Source: Bombyx mori
Lineage: Eukaryota > Arthropoda > Insecta > Lepidoptera > Bombycidae
Direction of reading: 5' to 3'
NCBI RefSeq assembly: GCF_030269925.1
Contig: NC_085116.1
Span: 2,480,001-2,544,000 of the forward strand
Length of the DNA: 64,000 nt
The notes below the pieces were generated by a model that saw nothing but the letters and a program-made list of their open reading frames with translations, ran no database searches and was not told where the DNA came from. Shown here one piece after another: positions 44,901 to 59,900 of the stretch; position 1 is the stretch's first letter; each line of letters begins with the position of its first letter. A program made the translations under genes and the position numbers.

Positions 44901-47900
44901 ATTATTTTATGTACCATTTCTAGGTGATCATTGATTTAGACTTTAGTTAAATATCGGGGGTGAAAAGCTATTTGGTTTAACCGACATTGCGTTTAATACG
45001 CGACATTTATTTTTGTAATTAAAGGTGCGTTTAATTTGGCATTAGCATCAACAGTTCGATGTTTTTAATTGAACTTCAATTAAAATTTTTTACTCCATTC
45101 AAATAACTGAAGAAGTTTCTTTGTTTGTTGTTCTTGTTTCTTTTTTCCAAATTTTAAACTTTAAATGGCTCTCCTGTAAAGTTGCCAAAAAGCCGCTTAA
45201 ATCAAATAACTAGCATTTCACCCCTCGATAAGTCTTTATTGTCTATTTATTAGACATGGCTTCTATTATTTTTTTCAAATTACTTTTTATAGTTCTTCGT
45301 ATTAGGTATTAGGTACTTTAAAAAAAACTAAAAGAAATATAATTAAATAATAATGAGACATGTATAAAATACTTAATATCAATAATACATTTTTAATGAT
45401 AATTCCACTTCGATAAAGCGGCACGACACGAGAACCCTCTCATCGTGGCTGCCGGTAACTACATTCCCGATCCTGCGGAAAGAATGGAAAGCAGTCGACG
45501 TCGCTCCAAACACGTCATTTCGGATCCTCCCGATTCACTAACGGTGCTTTTAGGTACCTCAAGCACCGGTCACCGTTCTCGTCGAACCTATATAAGAATA
45601 CATCGAATGGTCAAATTGTACCACGTTTTCAGCTGTGACTGTGGGCTTTCACCCAAGCCTAGATAGAAATAGATTAGGGCTATAAAATATTTACGATTCA
45701 TAGACATAGCTGGGGCTGTACGCCTGTTCGAACCTCTGACCTATGTATATCCGAAATGTTCGAAATATCTGAGCTGAATGTCACTGAAACCGCAATGTAC
45801 ACGGACGCAAATATAAGATGCGCCTCGCGTTCCACCAAGTCCTCGACCCATCATGACTTACACGCGATTGTGGTGTTCGCTCACGCGGCCTGCGCACACA
45901 TACACCATCCCGCTTTTGCAGGATAGCCGTCGGAGCTCTGTGGTTCGTGAGGAACGTTAACAACCTACACGGGAAACACGTGAAGTCAGCGTCAGAACGG
46001 TACTTCGATAAGGCTATGCGTCATGATTATCGCCTTATCGTTGCCGCCGCTGACTACTCCCCGAATTCTGATCATGCAGAAGCCAGTCACAGACAGTTTT
46101 TTTTATTTTTTATTGCTTAGATGAATGGGCGAGCTTACAGCCTACCTGGTGTTAAGCGGTTACTGGAGCCCATAGACATCTACAACGTAAATGCGCCACC
46201 CATCTCGAGATATAAGTTCTAAGGTCTCAGTACAACGGCTACCCCACCCTTCGAACCAAAACGCATTACTGCTTCACGGCGGAAAAATAGGTGGGGTGGT
46301 GGTACCTACCCGTGCGGACTCCCAAGAGGTTCTACCACTAAAACATCCTTACGGATCCATCAGATCCAATAACCCTTGCATTAGACACTTTTAGCTCTAA
46401 CACAAGGAGTAAGGACCTCGGTAACCGTACTTGTACGTGCAACCTAAACCATGCATCAGCCCGCTGAGTTTCTCGCCGGATCTTCTCAGCGGGTCGCGAT
46501 TCCGATCCGCTTGTAGACTCATTCACGTAGCAGCTGCTCGTGAGTTGTTAGGTCTCCTTAGGAGGCGCTCGGGCAGCTATTAGCAAATCCCACCCCTCCT
46601 GGCTGAGCCTTTGCTCGCCCACCCGTCCTGGTGAAACTGGAAAGGCCACCGGACCACCAGTAATCTCTCAAAATAAAAAAAAACAAGTCCTCGTCCCCGC
46701 GTGTCAGTTATTTTTTAATTGTGTTACATTACGTGCGATGCTTTCGCTCGTTCACGTTCGCTTTGGTTTTAGGAATTAATCTGTCTTCATTTTCGGAAAT
46801 AGTTCGAATTTATTTCCATTTGTTTAGACTGTGCACGATCACCTGCATGGAAGGTTACAAGTTCATCGACGGCACAACCGTGGCCAACATGCAGTGCACT
46901 GAGGGCGAGTGGCAGCCGACCCGGGCCGACTTCACCACGATCCCGGACTGCGAGCCCCAGTGCGAGCCCCCCTGTGTGAACGGCGGGATCTGTTTGTCTC
47001 TCAATATGTGCCAATGCTCAGCCGAATACAGGGGACCGCAGTGTCAATATTGTGAGTATCAAATTTGTTTATGCAACCCTATTTGCTATTGCATTTTTAT
47101 GTGCCACAACTAGTATTATTAACTAATACGCTTTTATTAGTTTCAGACGTATTGTATGTTTGTAACGGAATCTTTGAACATGATTGTGATCCCCTTCAAA
47201 ACGTCGGATTAACTCGAAACTTGGTATACTTATTAAGGACCGATGACAATTCAATATTAAAAAATAAACAAATATAAGCGTGGGGTGCATGGTATCAGTA
47301 GTTATAAATACTTTATGAAAAAATATGAGTAGAAGGGTTATTTTGATAATATCCTGAAAAGCACTCCACGCTTTTTTACAATATATTTTTTTCTTATTTT
47401 ATTTTTAATTCAAATTTATTAAAATTTATTTTCTATTTTATATATTTCGGATATTGTTAGTTTTTTTAAACTATTATTTATTTTTATGGAATCTTTCGTT
47501 TAAATTGTCGATTATTATAAATTACATGTCAATTTGATGGAATTACTGATGAGTCAAAAATTATTCGTTCCATCAGCAACCAGTGTTTGCGACATAAGGA
47601 AGCTGGCTTTCAACGGTGGTTACAAGTGCTTCGGAGACGGAGAAAAGTTCAGCTGCAAGCTCAAATGTCCCAGGGGCTCCAAGTTCAGTGCGACACCGGC
47701 TCCCGTCTACACTTGTCACTACGACAGCGGAGTGTTCCTCCCGCAACCGATACCACAGTGTGAATTCCGTACGTATGCTCCTTAAATACGTCATCGTCGA
47801 CCGTCGGATTAGGTGTCTTTTTTTTTATTTCTTAGATGGTTGGACGAGCTCACAGCCCATCTGGTGTTAAGTGGTTACGGGAGCCCATAGACATCTACAA

Positions 47901-50900
47901 CGTAAATGCGCCACCCACCTTGAGATATAAGTTCTAAGGTCTCAGTATAGTTACAACGGCTGCCCCACCCTTCAAACCGAAACGCATTACTGCTTCACGG
48001 CAGAAATAGGCGGGGTGGTGGTATCTACCCGTGCGGTTCTACCACCAGTAAAATGTCCGTCATTTTATGGACATTGCATGTGAATTCTGTCGCCTAGATA
48101 GAAGTGAGTAATTCGAGTTTGTGGCGTGTCATTACCATTATACAATCAAATTATCACAGTTCAAAGTTGGTTTTGCGTCATTCACACTGATTTGTCCATG
48201 GGCTCAAATAGTCTGTTAGGACTAGGTGGGCCATGTGACCTGGTTACCCTATCATGGATTTTTTTCAGGCAAGACAGAAAATTTACCTGTATTTTCTCAA
48301 AACGATGTCATACTATTTTTTTATAGTGACAACATTGCTTGTTAAGGCTAACATTATTATTAATACCACGGAATAGATAAATAAGGTTGGAAAGGCCTTT
48401 GCTCTAATTTTGTATTAGAACCAGTGTCGCCGCTTCATCCCCACTATTTTAATTTCTACACATACACACATTGTGATTACAAGTATTTCGCACACAACAA
48501 AAACACCCACACATAAATCTCAGGACAGATATTCGTTCGCAAACTAGCACAAAACACCCGTAGGCATACACACTCACACACGCAAAAAGGCAATAAAAAT
48601 GTTCATACACGCTAGTGCTTGATAAAATCGATATTCTTTATCGATAAATTATCTGATGAATGAATGGAGAAAATGAAACATGAAATAAATATTGAAAAAA
48701 AAAACTATTTTACTTTTATTAATTACAAATAGTCACTGTCGCTGGAATAAAACGTATTTGTTAAGCAGTTGGCGCTTGCTATTAATTGCGAATGAATTTT
48801 TCAAAACTAAGTGTATTCTGATTTTTTTTATGATAAAATCATTTTCAGTAAAATGTTTAGAGCAAATAGTACTCGTCTTTGTCTCCAGTTTCCTCTGCCT
48901 GTCACGTCAATCCATTGTTCCCTGGCGTTAGGTTCTTTAGGAAACCTAAAATTTTTAATTTACTGCATAAGTCAAATAGCATTTTACTTAGATTTTAATA
49001 CGTCTTAGACAATATAGTAAATACCCGTAAATTAGAGGTCTACATGTCCCTTTATATTATACCTTCACTTTAATTCAATGATAATAATTCAATAATAATA
49101 ATACATATTTATTTTACTCAAAATACGTCTCACTAAAAATATACTAGGTATCATTAATTAAATATAAAATAATGCAAAAATTATCCATGTCAAATGTAAA
49201 TATAGTCGAGAATTCTGTCGATGATTTTACCACATGGTCACCTCACTATCGACAAACTGCACGGCCAATCAGGGCAAAGGCCGAAATTTCAAAGATTGAA
49301 GTGTAGAGAACGCAATGCATGTAGTACATTGGAAGCTGACTTGGTCATTGCGTTCATTGGGCGAGTACACATCGCGCAATGTATGCTATTTATAACTTGC
49401 TGCAATAATATTGTTAATGTTTGGAATTTCATAATGCTCAGTATATTTTTATGTTTTAGACAAATAATATTGTAATTAAATGGTAATTACGACTTACCGA
49501 TCGAAAGATATACCTCCTCGCTCTATACTTGAGGTCTGATTTTTTGTTTTACAAGTTATAATTGCACAACACGGCACTATAAAGCGGAGATCTGTTCGCC
49601 AAGTAGTCCGAAGCGCACTAAACGCGGTGAATGAAAGAATCGGTCGAGTTATGTTTGTTCTATCATAACTGTGGCACGCTTGCCCCGCCTACATTACCAT
49701 TCCAACCTTATTTATCTATTCCGTGATTAATACCAACTTTTCTAACTACATTGCTTATCATGAATATTCGGTTTACAGAGGACGTCGTGGTCATAAGTCC
49801 GAATCATCACAACAATTCGGTGAGTAATTACTGAATACAGTCGATTCTAATTTATACCCCAAATTTCTAATTTGACCTCATAAAATTATTGGTTTCAAGA
49901 AAAACTGTAGTATTCAGTTTGATATCTTTAAACATCAAATTGCAGTGTCCATAATTGATAGCACGGATAGTATATTTATATCAAGCGCTGCGCTTACTTC
50001 TGGATTCTACTTCAAATGGCAATTTTTTTAATCAAATTCCACAAAGAAGCAACAACGTCGGCCAATAAAAGGAAACTCGCAAAATTTACCTATGGTTTCT
50101 TGTGGTAGGAACACTGAGTGTCCAGAACGCTGCCCCCTTCCTGCCTATCTCTGTCGCGAATGAAAGGTGGGGCAGTCGTATTAAAAAAAAGTCAATAGCG
50201 CTAATAACGAGTTTCACGCCGGATTTTTTCACTGGGTCGCATTTCCGATCCGGTGATAGATTCTGCGAAGCACTGCTCTTGCTAGGGCTAGTGTTAGCAA
50301 CGACGTCAGGTTACTACGCTACCTACTAATTCGCTGAATATAGAATAACCCCTCGAGGTTACTAGAATAGATAGAAAAAAAAACACGTATGGCACTCGGG
50401 GACTGCCGCGGTAAAGCTATTGCATAGCATTTTTTATCAACTTATGCAATTATAATTAGAACATAATAATTTAATATTAAAACAATAATGAAATAAGACC
50501 ACGCTATATTTATAAACATTAACAAAAGCAAAACATTAACTGTCCCCTTCACACTCATAAGTTAGACCGCGTGAGAGAGAGATGGGCAGACTTTTCATGA
50601 TGCGCCTGCAGTGCGATGTCACGCCGCGCGCTTATTCACAATCACTACACAAGCGCAACGTGTGAAAGTGTTGAACGCGAGCTACATGGTAGGCGGAGAG
50701 GGGGTGTTAGGTTTTATTTTCGTTACGGAATTTCTTGATTCGGTCGCCGCGCTCAAAGCCCGCGATAAAAGCTATGCAACTAGTGCGCTATAAGCTCATT
50801 CCAACTTTCAGACAGTAAAAAAATACAACTTATTTTACAATTTCGAAACAAAATATAATATGTCTCTAAAATATTTATTTCAGTCGTACTATTCGTACTC

Positions 50901-53900
50901 GCAAGGTTCGAGTGAGTCTCACTCAAGGGAACGAGGTGATACGCCGTCTCACTCGAGCGAGGCTCACGGCTATGGCCACACTGGTGGACCCCACGGCTCC
51001 TATGGCATCAAGGAAAACCCTTTGGTGGTCATACAGGATTTCACGCCCAAAGGAGGCACTTGCTTGAGTTGGGCTGGTGTGCATTATAAGACCTTTGATG
51101 GGAAAATTTACAGGTAAATTATTTGGAGTTTATCAACGAGATGTGTCGTGTTATAGAGACCACACATGTGTGAGATAGCCCCGTTCAATATATTCAAATG
51201 GATTAAGTGCAAGTTCTTTTAAAAGGATAGTATGAATAATCGGGGATAGTACTCGTACTGTCATCGGGATCCGAACTTAGATTTCCACTGCTGTAGAAAC
51301 CATATACTCATATATCGCATATGCAGTGCTATAAAGTCACTTATGCTATTTTTGTTAACACTAAGTATGAGAAAATACATTTTTTAATAGTTATTAGTAA
51401 GACGAGATGGAGTTTAAAGTTGTAGTTTAAATATTATCATTTTATTTCTATAGCCTAGCAGAACTATATAAGAATTATATAATAAGACTAGCTGACCCGG
51501 CAAACGTTGTTTTGCCATATATGCGCCATCTATTGATTACTTACTCAACCCAGTCGAAAGGTATCGACATCTGTTAGAATCATTTGGAGTTAACAGATAA
51601 TTGTGACTGTCAAATAATAACAGACAAATAATTAGCAATAAATTAAAATTGCGACTATAATTTGAGATTTAAACTATCCTATCTCTCAAGTTGGATCGAA
51701 CTGCACATAGTGTGCGAATTTTATTATAATCGGTTAAGTGGTTTAGGAGTCCATTGAGGACAAACATTGTGACACGAGATTTATATATATTAAGATGTTG
51801 AATTTTCTAACGTTTCTCCTGAAAAATTATATAATTTGCATAAGTGACGTTATCGCAACGTATGTGCGATATGTTTAAATACACATATACTTACTTATTC
51901 GTCACCTGTACATTTTAGAATATAGTTATATGAGTTTACTTTATGTACCACGAATGATGGTGAAACTAAACGTGTCCCGAATAAATATAATACTTGAAAC
52001 AAAAAGTATTTCTTTGATGGTAGAGGATATTATAAGCTCTGACAGGCAGCTACCACCATCCTACCTATTTCAGGCGCTGTGCAATCTCGAATTTTAAGGA
52101 CGTAATAGTTGTTATTGTTCTATATATTTTATATTTATTTAAACAATTTCAAGAAATCTTACGTAAGCTTTTGTATACAAGTTAAAAAGAGCATCTTTAG
52201 GATGTGGGTGTATTGAACAACGACAGATACTCAGTGGAAGATGATAGATCTTCGTAGTGGAACTGTAAGGCTATCAATATTTCTGTAAGGGGCCACCAAA
52301 AAGGAAATTCCACTTTAAACATATTCTACATCTCAAAAAACAATAAATATATTGATGAAAAGGAACGATTAGTAACATCAACCCTTTACACATTCTACGA
52401 AAATTAATTACCATTTTTTTGTGTTCCACATTGTATTAGCGTGCAATCACCATGCCAACACGTTCTGATCCGAGATGCCAAAGAACATAAATACACGGTG
52501 GCGGTCAAACAAGGAGAGTGCAAACGTTACCCGTACTGTCCAAGTGAAATCACCATTTACCTAGAGGACAAACCATTTTTCTTGTCCGTTGACGGTGAGT
52601 TGATAGCTGTTTGATTAATTCGGCGAACATTCGCGAGAAATAAGCGTATTTGGTGGTAGGACCTCTTGTGAGTCCGTACGGGTGGGTACCACCGCCCTGC
52701 CTATTTCTGCCGTGAAGCAGTAATGCGTTTCGGTTTGAAGGGGACAGCCGTTGTAACTATTACTTGAGACCCTAGAACTTATATCTCAAGGTGGTTGGCA
52801 CATTTACGTTGTTGATGTCTATGGGCTCCAGTAACCACTTAACACCAGGTGGGCTGTGAGCTCGTCCACCCATCTAAGCAATAAAAAATAAATAAATAAA
52901 AAAATAGTCTAGGTCTACTTTGAGCGCCACACACACCTCTTCCGTTTTCAAATTCCAATGAAATTGTCATAACAGTTTTGTTCACACAATCAAATACCCG
53001 TTTCGAACTTTGCATTTCAATGTTCATGGTCCGGTCCTCGCTAAGGATGCTTACGGCGAGGATGAATTCTTAGGAAAATACTCAAATGGTCAGCGTAGAT
53101 GTCAGCGTGAATTTTATAAAGCTCTAAACGCTAATAATTTTTGTAAAATTCAGCTTGAAGGTTATTTGTTAATAGCAAATACAGTTTTGTGGTTCCCTCA
53201 GAAGGTTTCACTGCTCACCAGACCGCCTAAGTTTAGCTTTAGTACAGATTCGGATTAAAGCTAATCTTAGGCGGTCAATTGGTTCTGCGCTTGACGTTGT
53301 GACCGTGAGCGAAGATGGCCACTCGCCATTAGGTGAGCAGTGAAACCTTCTGAGGGAACCACAAAACGGTGGCTCCTGGCTCCAGGAGGCTGGTAGTAAA
53401 ATAGCGATGACCCGTCAAACAGTTCCTCAGAGGTCAGTTAACAGTTCGGTCTTAACGACAATATCATTATGCACAGAGGACGGGTCGGTGTCATTCCGCA
53501 ACAGTCGTCGGTTGATCCCGATGCCGGCCTCCCTGCCCGGCCTCAGGGTGGCCATGCCCAGCGACTACGTGCAAGTCAACCTGGACAATGCTGGGGTCAC
53601 TCTCAAATGGGACACCAACGTGAGTAGTTTGACCGCGACTATGTATACTAATATATAAATCTACAGTGGTTTTTGCGGATGTTCCATTATAACTACTGAA
53701 CCATGCATCCGATTGACTTGAAACTTGGTATCCTTGTAAAAAATACATTTACTTAATGAATAGGCTAATATTTATATGAGCGTTGGACATCCCTACATCA
53801 GTTGCGGGGGCGTTAATGATAAGAATCTTTGTGGGGGTGAGAACTAATAATGTTAATTTTACATGGCCAGCGATGCGAACGGGTACAGCTAGTTTCCTTA

Positions 53901-56900
53901 TGAAGATACCGTTGAAATGTCTGTTTGAATAGAACAATGACTTTTATTGGTCTAATTGGGAAGGTTGCGGGATCTCAGATATAATCAAACGGAAAGGCAT
54001 CAAACAAGTTGATAGAGTGCTTATAGGTTTCTACAGAGAATCAGATTTAATTACAATTGGCTACAGACTATTCATTTTCAGATTAGGATTAACAGATTCT
54101 TCTACTCTACGATTGTTTTCGTTAGAGCTGTTTAAATATATCCACATTTGTCTGTCTGCCTTAATTGTAATCATCAAATCAACTGAAAGATGGTCGCTAG
54201 CCACACATAGTTCTTTAGTGTTAGAATATTACTAAAGGATGTGCAGTCTTTTGGATTGCACTAGTGGTACGACAATTAGGTTAAGTATTCGTGGCTATTA
54301 CTATCCTGTCAAAAATCGGGCCAAGTTTGAAAGGTAAAATTTTGCCAACGCCAATGACACTTGGCAAATTGGGCCTGCATCTACTATAGCTCTAGTAGGT
54401 AGGTGCTTAACAGCATCTTAGAAATACAAATGGTCTACAATACGAAGATGTTCGAACTTTAAATTATGTTTCAGAATTTAATATTGGTAGAAGTCTCTGT
54501 ATTACTGTGGAACAACACCGAAGGTCTGTGTGGGAAGCTTGATGGTAACCCAGAGAACGACTTTACAACCAAAGCAAACACGTTGGCCAAAACGAAATCT
54601 GAATTCGCTTCTTCGTGGAAACTCAACAAGATTGGAGGTTAGTCTTTATCTATCCATTTTTATACATACATTGTGATATTTTTGTTATGCTGTAGCAAAA
54701 AAGCGCTTATGAAAGCAAGCAGTACGACATCATTACGAAGACCTGACTTCAAATCATCAATTTCACATTATCCTACTTTTTGGTTTTTTTGAACATTCAA
54801 AAGGACAATCGAAGCGATTTTTGGAACTTTTTGTCTCCCAAAAAATTATTATGCATATTAAAATGTTGTATTTCAAAAGCTGAACTAACAAGAATTGGAA
54901 TTTTTAAATAGTGCCCACATTAAATATTCAGATACTTACATAGGTATATATATACATATAGAGATGCTTACCTCCCAGACAAAGAACAAAATGTTCAACA
55001 TACGAACATTTTCCCAAAGTGGGAATCATATCGACAGCTTGTAGTCGTCGTGGCCTAACGGATAAGACGTCCGGTGCATTCGTGTTGAAGCAATGCACCG
55101 GTGTTCGAATCCCGCAGGCGGGTACCAATTTTTCTAATGAAATACGTACTCAACAAATGTTCACGATTGACTTCCACGGTGAAGGAATAACATCGTGCAA
55201 TAAAAATCAAACCCGCAAAATTATAATTTGCGTAATTACTGGTGGTAGGACCTCTTGTGAGTCCGCACGGGTAGGTACCACCGCCCCACCTATTTCTGCC
55301 GTGAAGCAGTAATGCGTTTCGGTTTGAAGGGTGGGGCAGCCGTTGTAACTATACTGAGACCTTAGAACTATATCTCAAGGTGTGTGGCGCATTTACGTGG
55401 TAGATGTCTATGGGCTCCAGTAACCACTTAACACCAGGTGGGCTGTGAGCTCGTCCACACATCTAAGCAATAAAAAAAAAAATCTCTCGCCCTGCAGTTA
55501 AAGGTACAATTATTATTGCGCCACCGACTGAGTTAAAACTATCACAAAGATTCGGTCTGTTTTGACGGATTACCTATTATTAATGATTTAGTTCTATATT
55601 ACTTGAAATGTGCCAGCAGTCCTTGTTAGAGCTTTGATAATGTTACCCCAATAAAATTAAATGTGTAGTGGTATGGGCCTTTGATGCGTAGAGAGAAGAT
55701 GCACGTGACTAGGAGATGAAAATGGTAATGCAAGGTAGAGGGGTCGACCAAAGAAGACATGGATGGAGTGTGTGAATGACGATATGAGAGAGAGAGAGGA
55801 GTGAATGTTGAGATGACGGCTGATGGAAGAGAATGGAATAGAAAAATTTGCTGTGCCGACCCCACCTAGTGGGATAAGGTGGAGAAAAAAAAGAATAGAA
55901 TTAAAATTAAGGTTTATCTCACAAGAATGGTCGCTTGAAAAAAAAACCTTAACATCAGATGCTTCTTTTCTTTCTTCCAGATACATGCGAGGGTAATCCT
56001 ACAGAGTCAAGCGCTTGTGAATCCAAAGGAGATGAGGACTTGAAGAAAGCAATGCAATTCTGTACAAGAATCTTCAGTAAAGATAAATTTAGGAAATGTT
56101 CAAAGGTATTTTTATATTCCTCTAGATGCTTAGTTAACTTCGTATTGTAGTGTTTTGAAGTATTCAACATCATGAATAGTAGAAATCTGAAGAACCAAGG
56201 CATCATTAATTCATTAATTTCATACGAAATTCATCGTGCGGGTCTTTAAAATTTACAATCCGTGGAGTCGTCGCGTGCCCTTAAGGGGAACGGTTTCCGA
56301 TTGGTCGGACTTCCCCGCAGACTTCACATCTTCATCTTCTTTCTTTATCTCTCTTTTATGTTTTTTTTTCTTTTTTCTTCTTACTAACTATCTAATTAAC
56401 TAGCTAATAATAGGCTATTAGCGACTAATAAAGACGATCATATGACAATAACAAGTAACAATATAATAAAACAAAGAAGCAGAGCAATACAATGCATGTT
56501 TACTACTGCGTTACTTAGAATGAAGCAAGGGTACGAACTTAAATTCAATGAAATCGATATTATATAATGATATAATACAAATGTCAAAGGATCGATTTTT
56601 TTTCTTCCTACCGATGCTGATAGCCTTGAGAGGCTATTTCAGCTTCGCCCTAACATGTAGGTGAGCTCACGGGGCTCAAGCCGGGAGTGTTGTTAGCACT
56701 GGCCCTAGCAAGAGCCGTGCTTCGCAGAATCTACCACCGGATCGGAAACGCGACCCACTGAGAAGATCCGACGAGAAACTCAGTGGGTTGTGTCTGTGGG
56801 TAAAATGAATGCATGCCTGCACATGTGCAATTTTTCTAATGAAATTCGTACTCAACCAATGTTCACGATTGACTTCACGGTGAAGGAATAGCACCGTGTC

Positions 56901-59900
56901 ATAAAAATGAAACCCGCAAAATTATAATTTGCGTAATTACTGGTGGTAGGACCTCTTGTGAGTCGTACGGGTAGGCACCACCGCCCTGCCTATTTCTGCC
57001 GTGAAGCAGTATGCGTTTCGGTTTGAAGGGTGGGACAGCCAATGTAACTATACTGAGGCCTTAGAACTCTTATTTCAAGGTGGGTGAAGAAGACTGCATT
57101 GGGGGCAAGTATCCTCTACAATGGGGGAAACTGGTCCTCGTTCCGATCTGGAACCCTAACGGTACACCTCCCCTGAAGAGGACTTGATTTCCCTTCCCAG
57201 ACAGGGAACGGTGCAGTCCCCTGAAGTCCCATTAGGAGGGGACCGCCCCTTAAGCTGTAGGTTGTAGGATAGGCTAGCGAAACTCAGAGGGACGCTCATA
57301 GGTTCTCATAGACTCATAGGTTCCGGCCTCACAGCCGACGAGAATCTTTAACTCCGATCGAATATCGAGCTATGACGGCGTGCTCTCACGCACGAAGGTG
57401 GTCCTTCAGGGTGGGGATGTCATTCGTATAGAGGGCGAATAATAAGGGAATAATATAGAATTTTAAAGTAGAGTATTAAAACTTATTGTTTCTTAGTAAC
57501 ATTTCATAGAGTTTCTAGTATTTCGTATAATTCCAGTCAAACTAAATTTGTTCCTTTATATTTTTATAGCTTAAATGCGTGTTCTATTATTAATCTGATG
57601 ATAGATGATAGATACGTTTGATTCCTCGTCATAAAATTAATTTGTATGTTTTAAATTACAGGTAATGGATGTGTCGTTATTACTGGAAGCTTGCCAATGG
57701 GATTACTGTGCTTGTACAAAATCTCTAAGTAAGTAATAATATTGTTGATATAATTATATAATAATAATGGTATCAATTCGAAGAGGCCTAAAGTTCAGCA
57801 GTGGGCCACTCTGTGGGTGAATGATCATGAAGTAATCATACTTATTTAACGTGTATCTTAAAATTTTAGAGAATGACCATATATTTAGACGGCTATTTAA
57901 GTTAACTTAAAGTGGTATAGTAGTTAAACATTTAAAAAAAAAACCTTTGACGGTGACACTTAGAATAGGTCACCATAATTGACTGAAATAAAAGCTCGAA
58001 AAAGCTACAGGGTCTGTGTGTTGTTATACTCGCATAGAAACGCATCTAGACCTAAGGTATTTATGAACTTAAAAATAAAATAAATAAAGACTTACTCTAG
58101 GAGATAATAATTAAGAATAATTTAAGGAATGGGGTGGGTGGAATAAGGGGATAGAAAAATAAGGTGAAAATGCTACAACAATAAATGATGAAGGGGTAAG
58201 GACTAAGGTCTTCGCATATTAGCTCTAACATACTATTCAAAGCACTTAAAGTTAAAGTAGATGGTAATTACAATATTTAATTTTGGTCAACTTACTCTAT
58301 GAATATGTCTGTTACAGGTCCAGAGGAATGTGCCTGCAGTACAGTCGCGGTGTATGCCAAGGAGTGTCTCCGTCACGGTGTGGAGGAGATGAAGAACTGG
58401 CGCGATCCTGACACCTGTCGTGAGTGTTGCTTCTATTTTTATGTACCATAATATTATTGTGATTATCAGTTAAATATATGTATATACTTAGCAAATTATC
58501 AATTGATTTGACGTATTTTTTGCCATTCGTCTTATGCGTCCTTTTGCCATTTCGTCTTCTCGCATTAAAACTGTATAATCTCAAAACTTACTAAATAATT
58601 TTACAGGAGAGTGTTTTAAAGGTTTAACATGTGATATTTATAATTTTAATCACCTTTGGAACGTTTATTTTTTATTTTTTACCTGTTACATTATCTGTCT
58701 TTTAAAGTAAGATAAAATTATATATTAATTTGGTTAATTAATAGTAGTTGAAATATAGGTAAACTAAAAAAAAAAATTATACTAAACTACGCTCTTTTGA
58801 CAGTATTCATTAGAAAAATACTGGTGATACCAAATGATTCCGCATATTAACTCAATTTCGAATATTATTGGAATTTGGTAGACTTTTAATGCGAAAAGAC
58901 GATTGTGTCTTATGCTTGCTATCCTATGACTTATCTTATGCTTGCTTTGAGTTCAATTCGTGACTGAGTATTCAAATTTATTTCTTCTTCAGCAATGAAA
59001 TGCCCGGAAGGCAAGATATACAAGGCGTGCGGCCCAGATGTGCAGGCAAGCTGTGCCTTCCCGAACGTGCCAGCCGTCAGCAGCGCGGACAACGTCACCT
59101 GCGTCGAGGGCTGCTTCTGTCCCGAGGGTCTCCTACTGGAGGCGGGACGATGTGTCCAGCCAGCCGATTGTCCCTGCAGACTCAGGAACAAGAGCTTCAA
59201 ACCAGGAAGCGTTCTGCCCAAAGAATGTAATACGTGGTGAGTGACTGTGATTTTGAACTCGTGGTCTAAAGGATTGCGCGCCGGTGTATTCGTATCAAAC
59301 AGTGTGCGTCTTTTGCCATTTAATTATCTTTTCAAATTTCAACCATTTCACTATACAAAGTTATCAACATGTCGTAAGTATAGCACTTCAATAAAGCGGC
59401 ACGACACCAGAACCCACTTATCGTGGCCGCCGGTAACTACATTCCCGATCCTGCGGACAGAATGGAAAGCAGTTGACGTCGCCCCAAACACGTCATTTCG
59501 GATCCTCCCGATCCACTAACGGTGCTTTTAGGTACCTCAAGCACCGGTCATCGTTCTCGTCGAACCCGTCGCTTGCGACGAAGGGCTCTACGAGTAAATT
59601 AACCCTCAGACACAGCCCACTGAGTTTCTCGCCGGATCTTCTCAGTGGGTCGCGTTTCCGATCCGGTTGTAGATTCTGCGAAGCACGGCTCTTGCTAGGG
59701 TTGGTGCTAGCAACGTCGTTAGGTTTGAGCCCCGTGAGCTCACCTACTAGTTAAGGTTACGCTGAAATAGCCTCTCAAGGCTCTCAGATTAGGTAGGAAA
59801 AAAAAGAAGTAGTTGTCTGAGCGTGTGGTGTGTGGGCAGCACGTGCTCGCGCGGCGCGTGGGTGTGCTCGGAGGCGGCGTGCGGGGCGCGGTGCGGGGCG

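Noticed and set aside
55049..55110. tRNA gene-like box A and box B
   Set aside because: They belong to the 5' tRNA-derived part of a SINE that continues through body and A-tail; no cloverleaf with a normal acceptor stem is present.
55784..55800. GA-rich runs (also near 35431) as regulatory elements
   Set aside because: Simple GA microsatellites within or beside repeats; no further evidence for a function.
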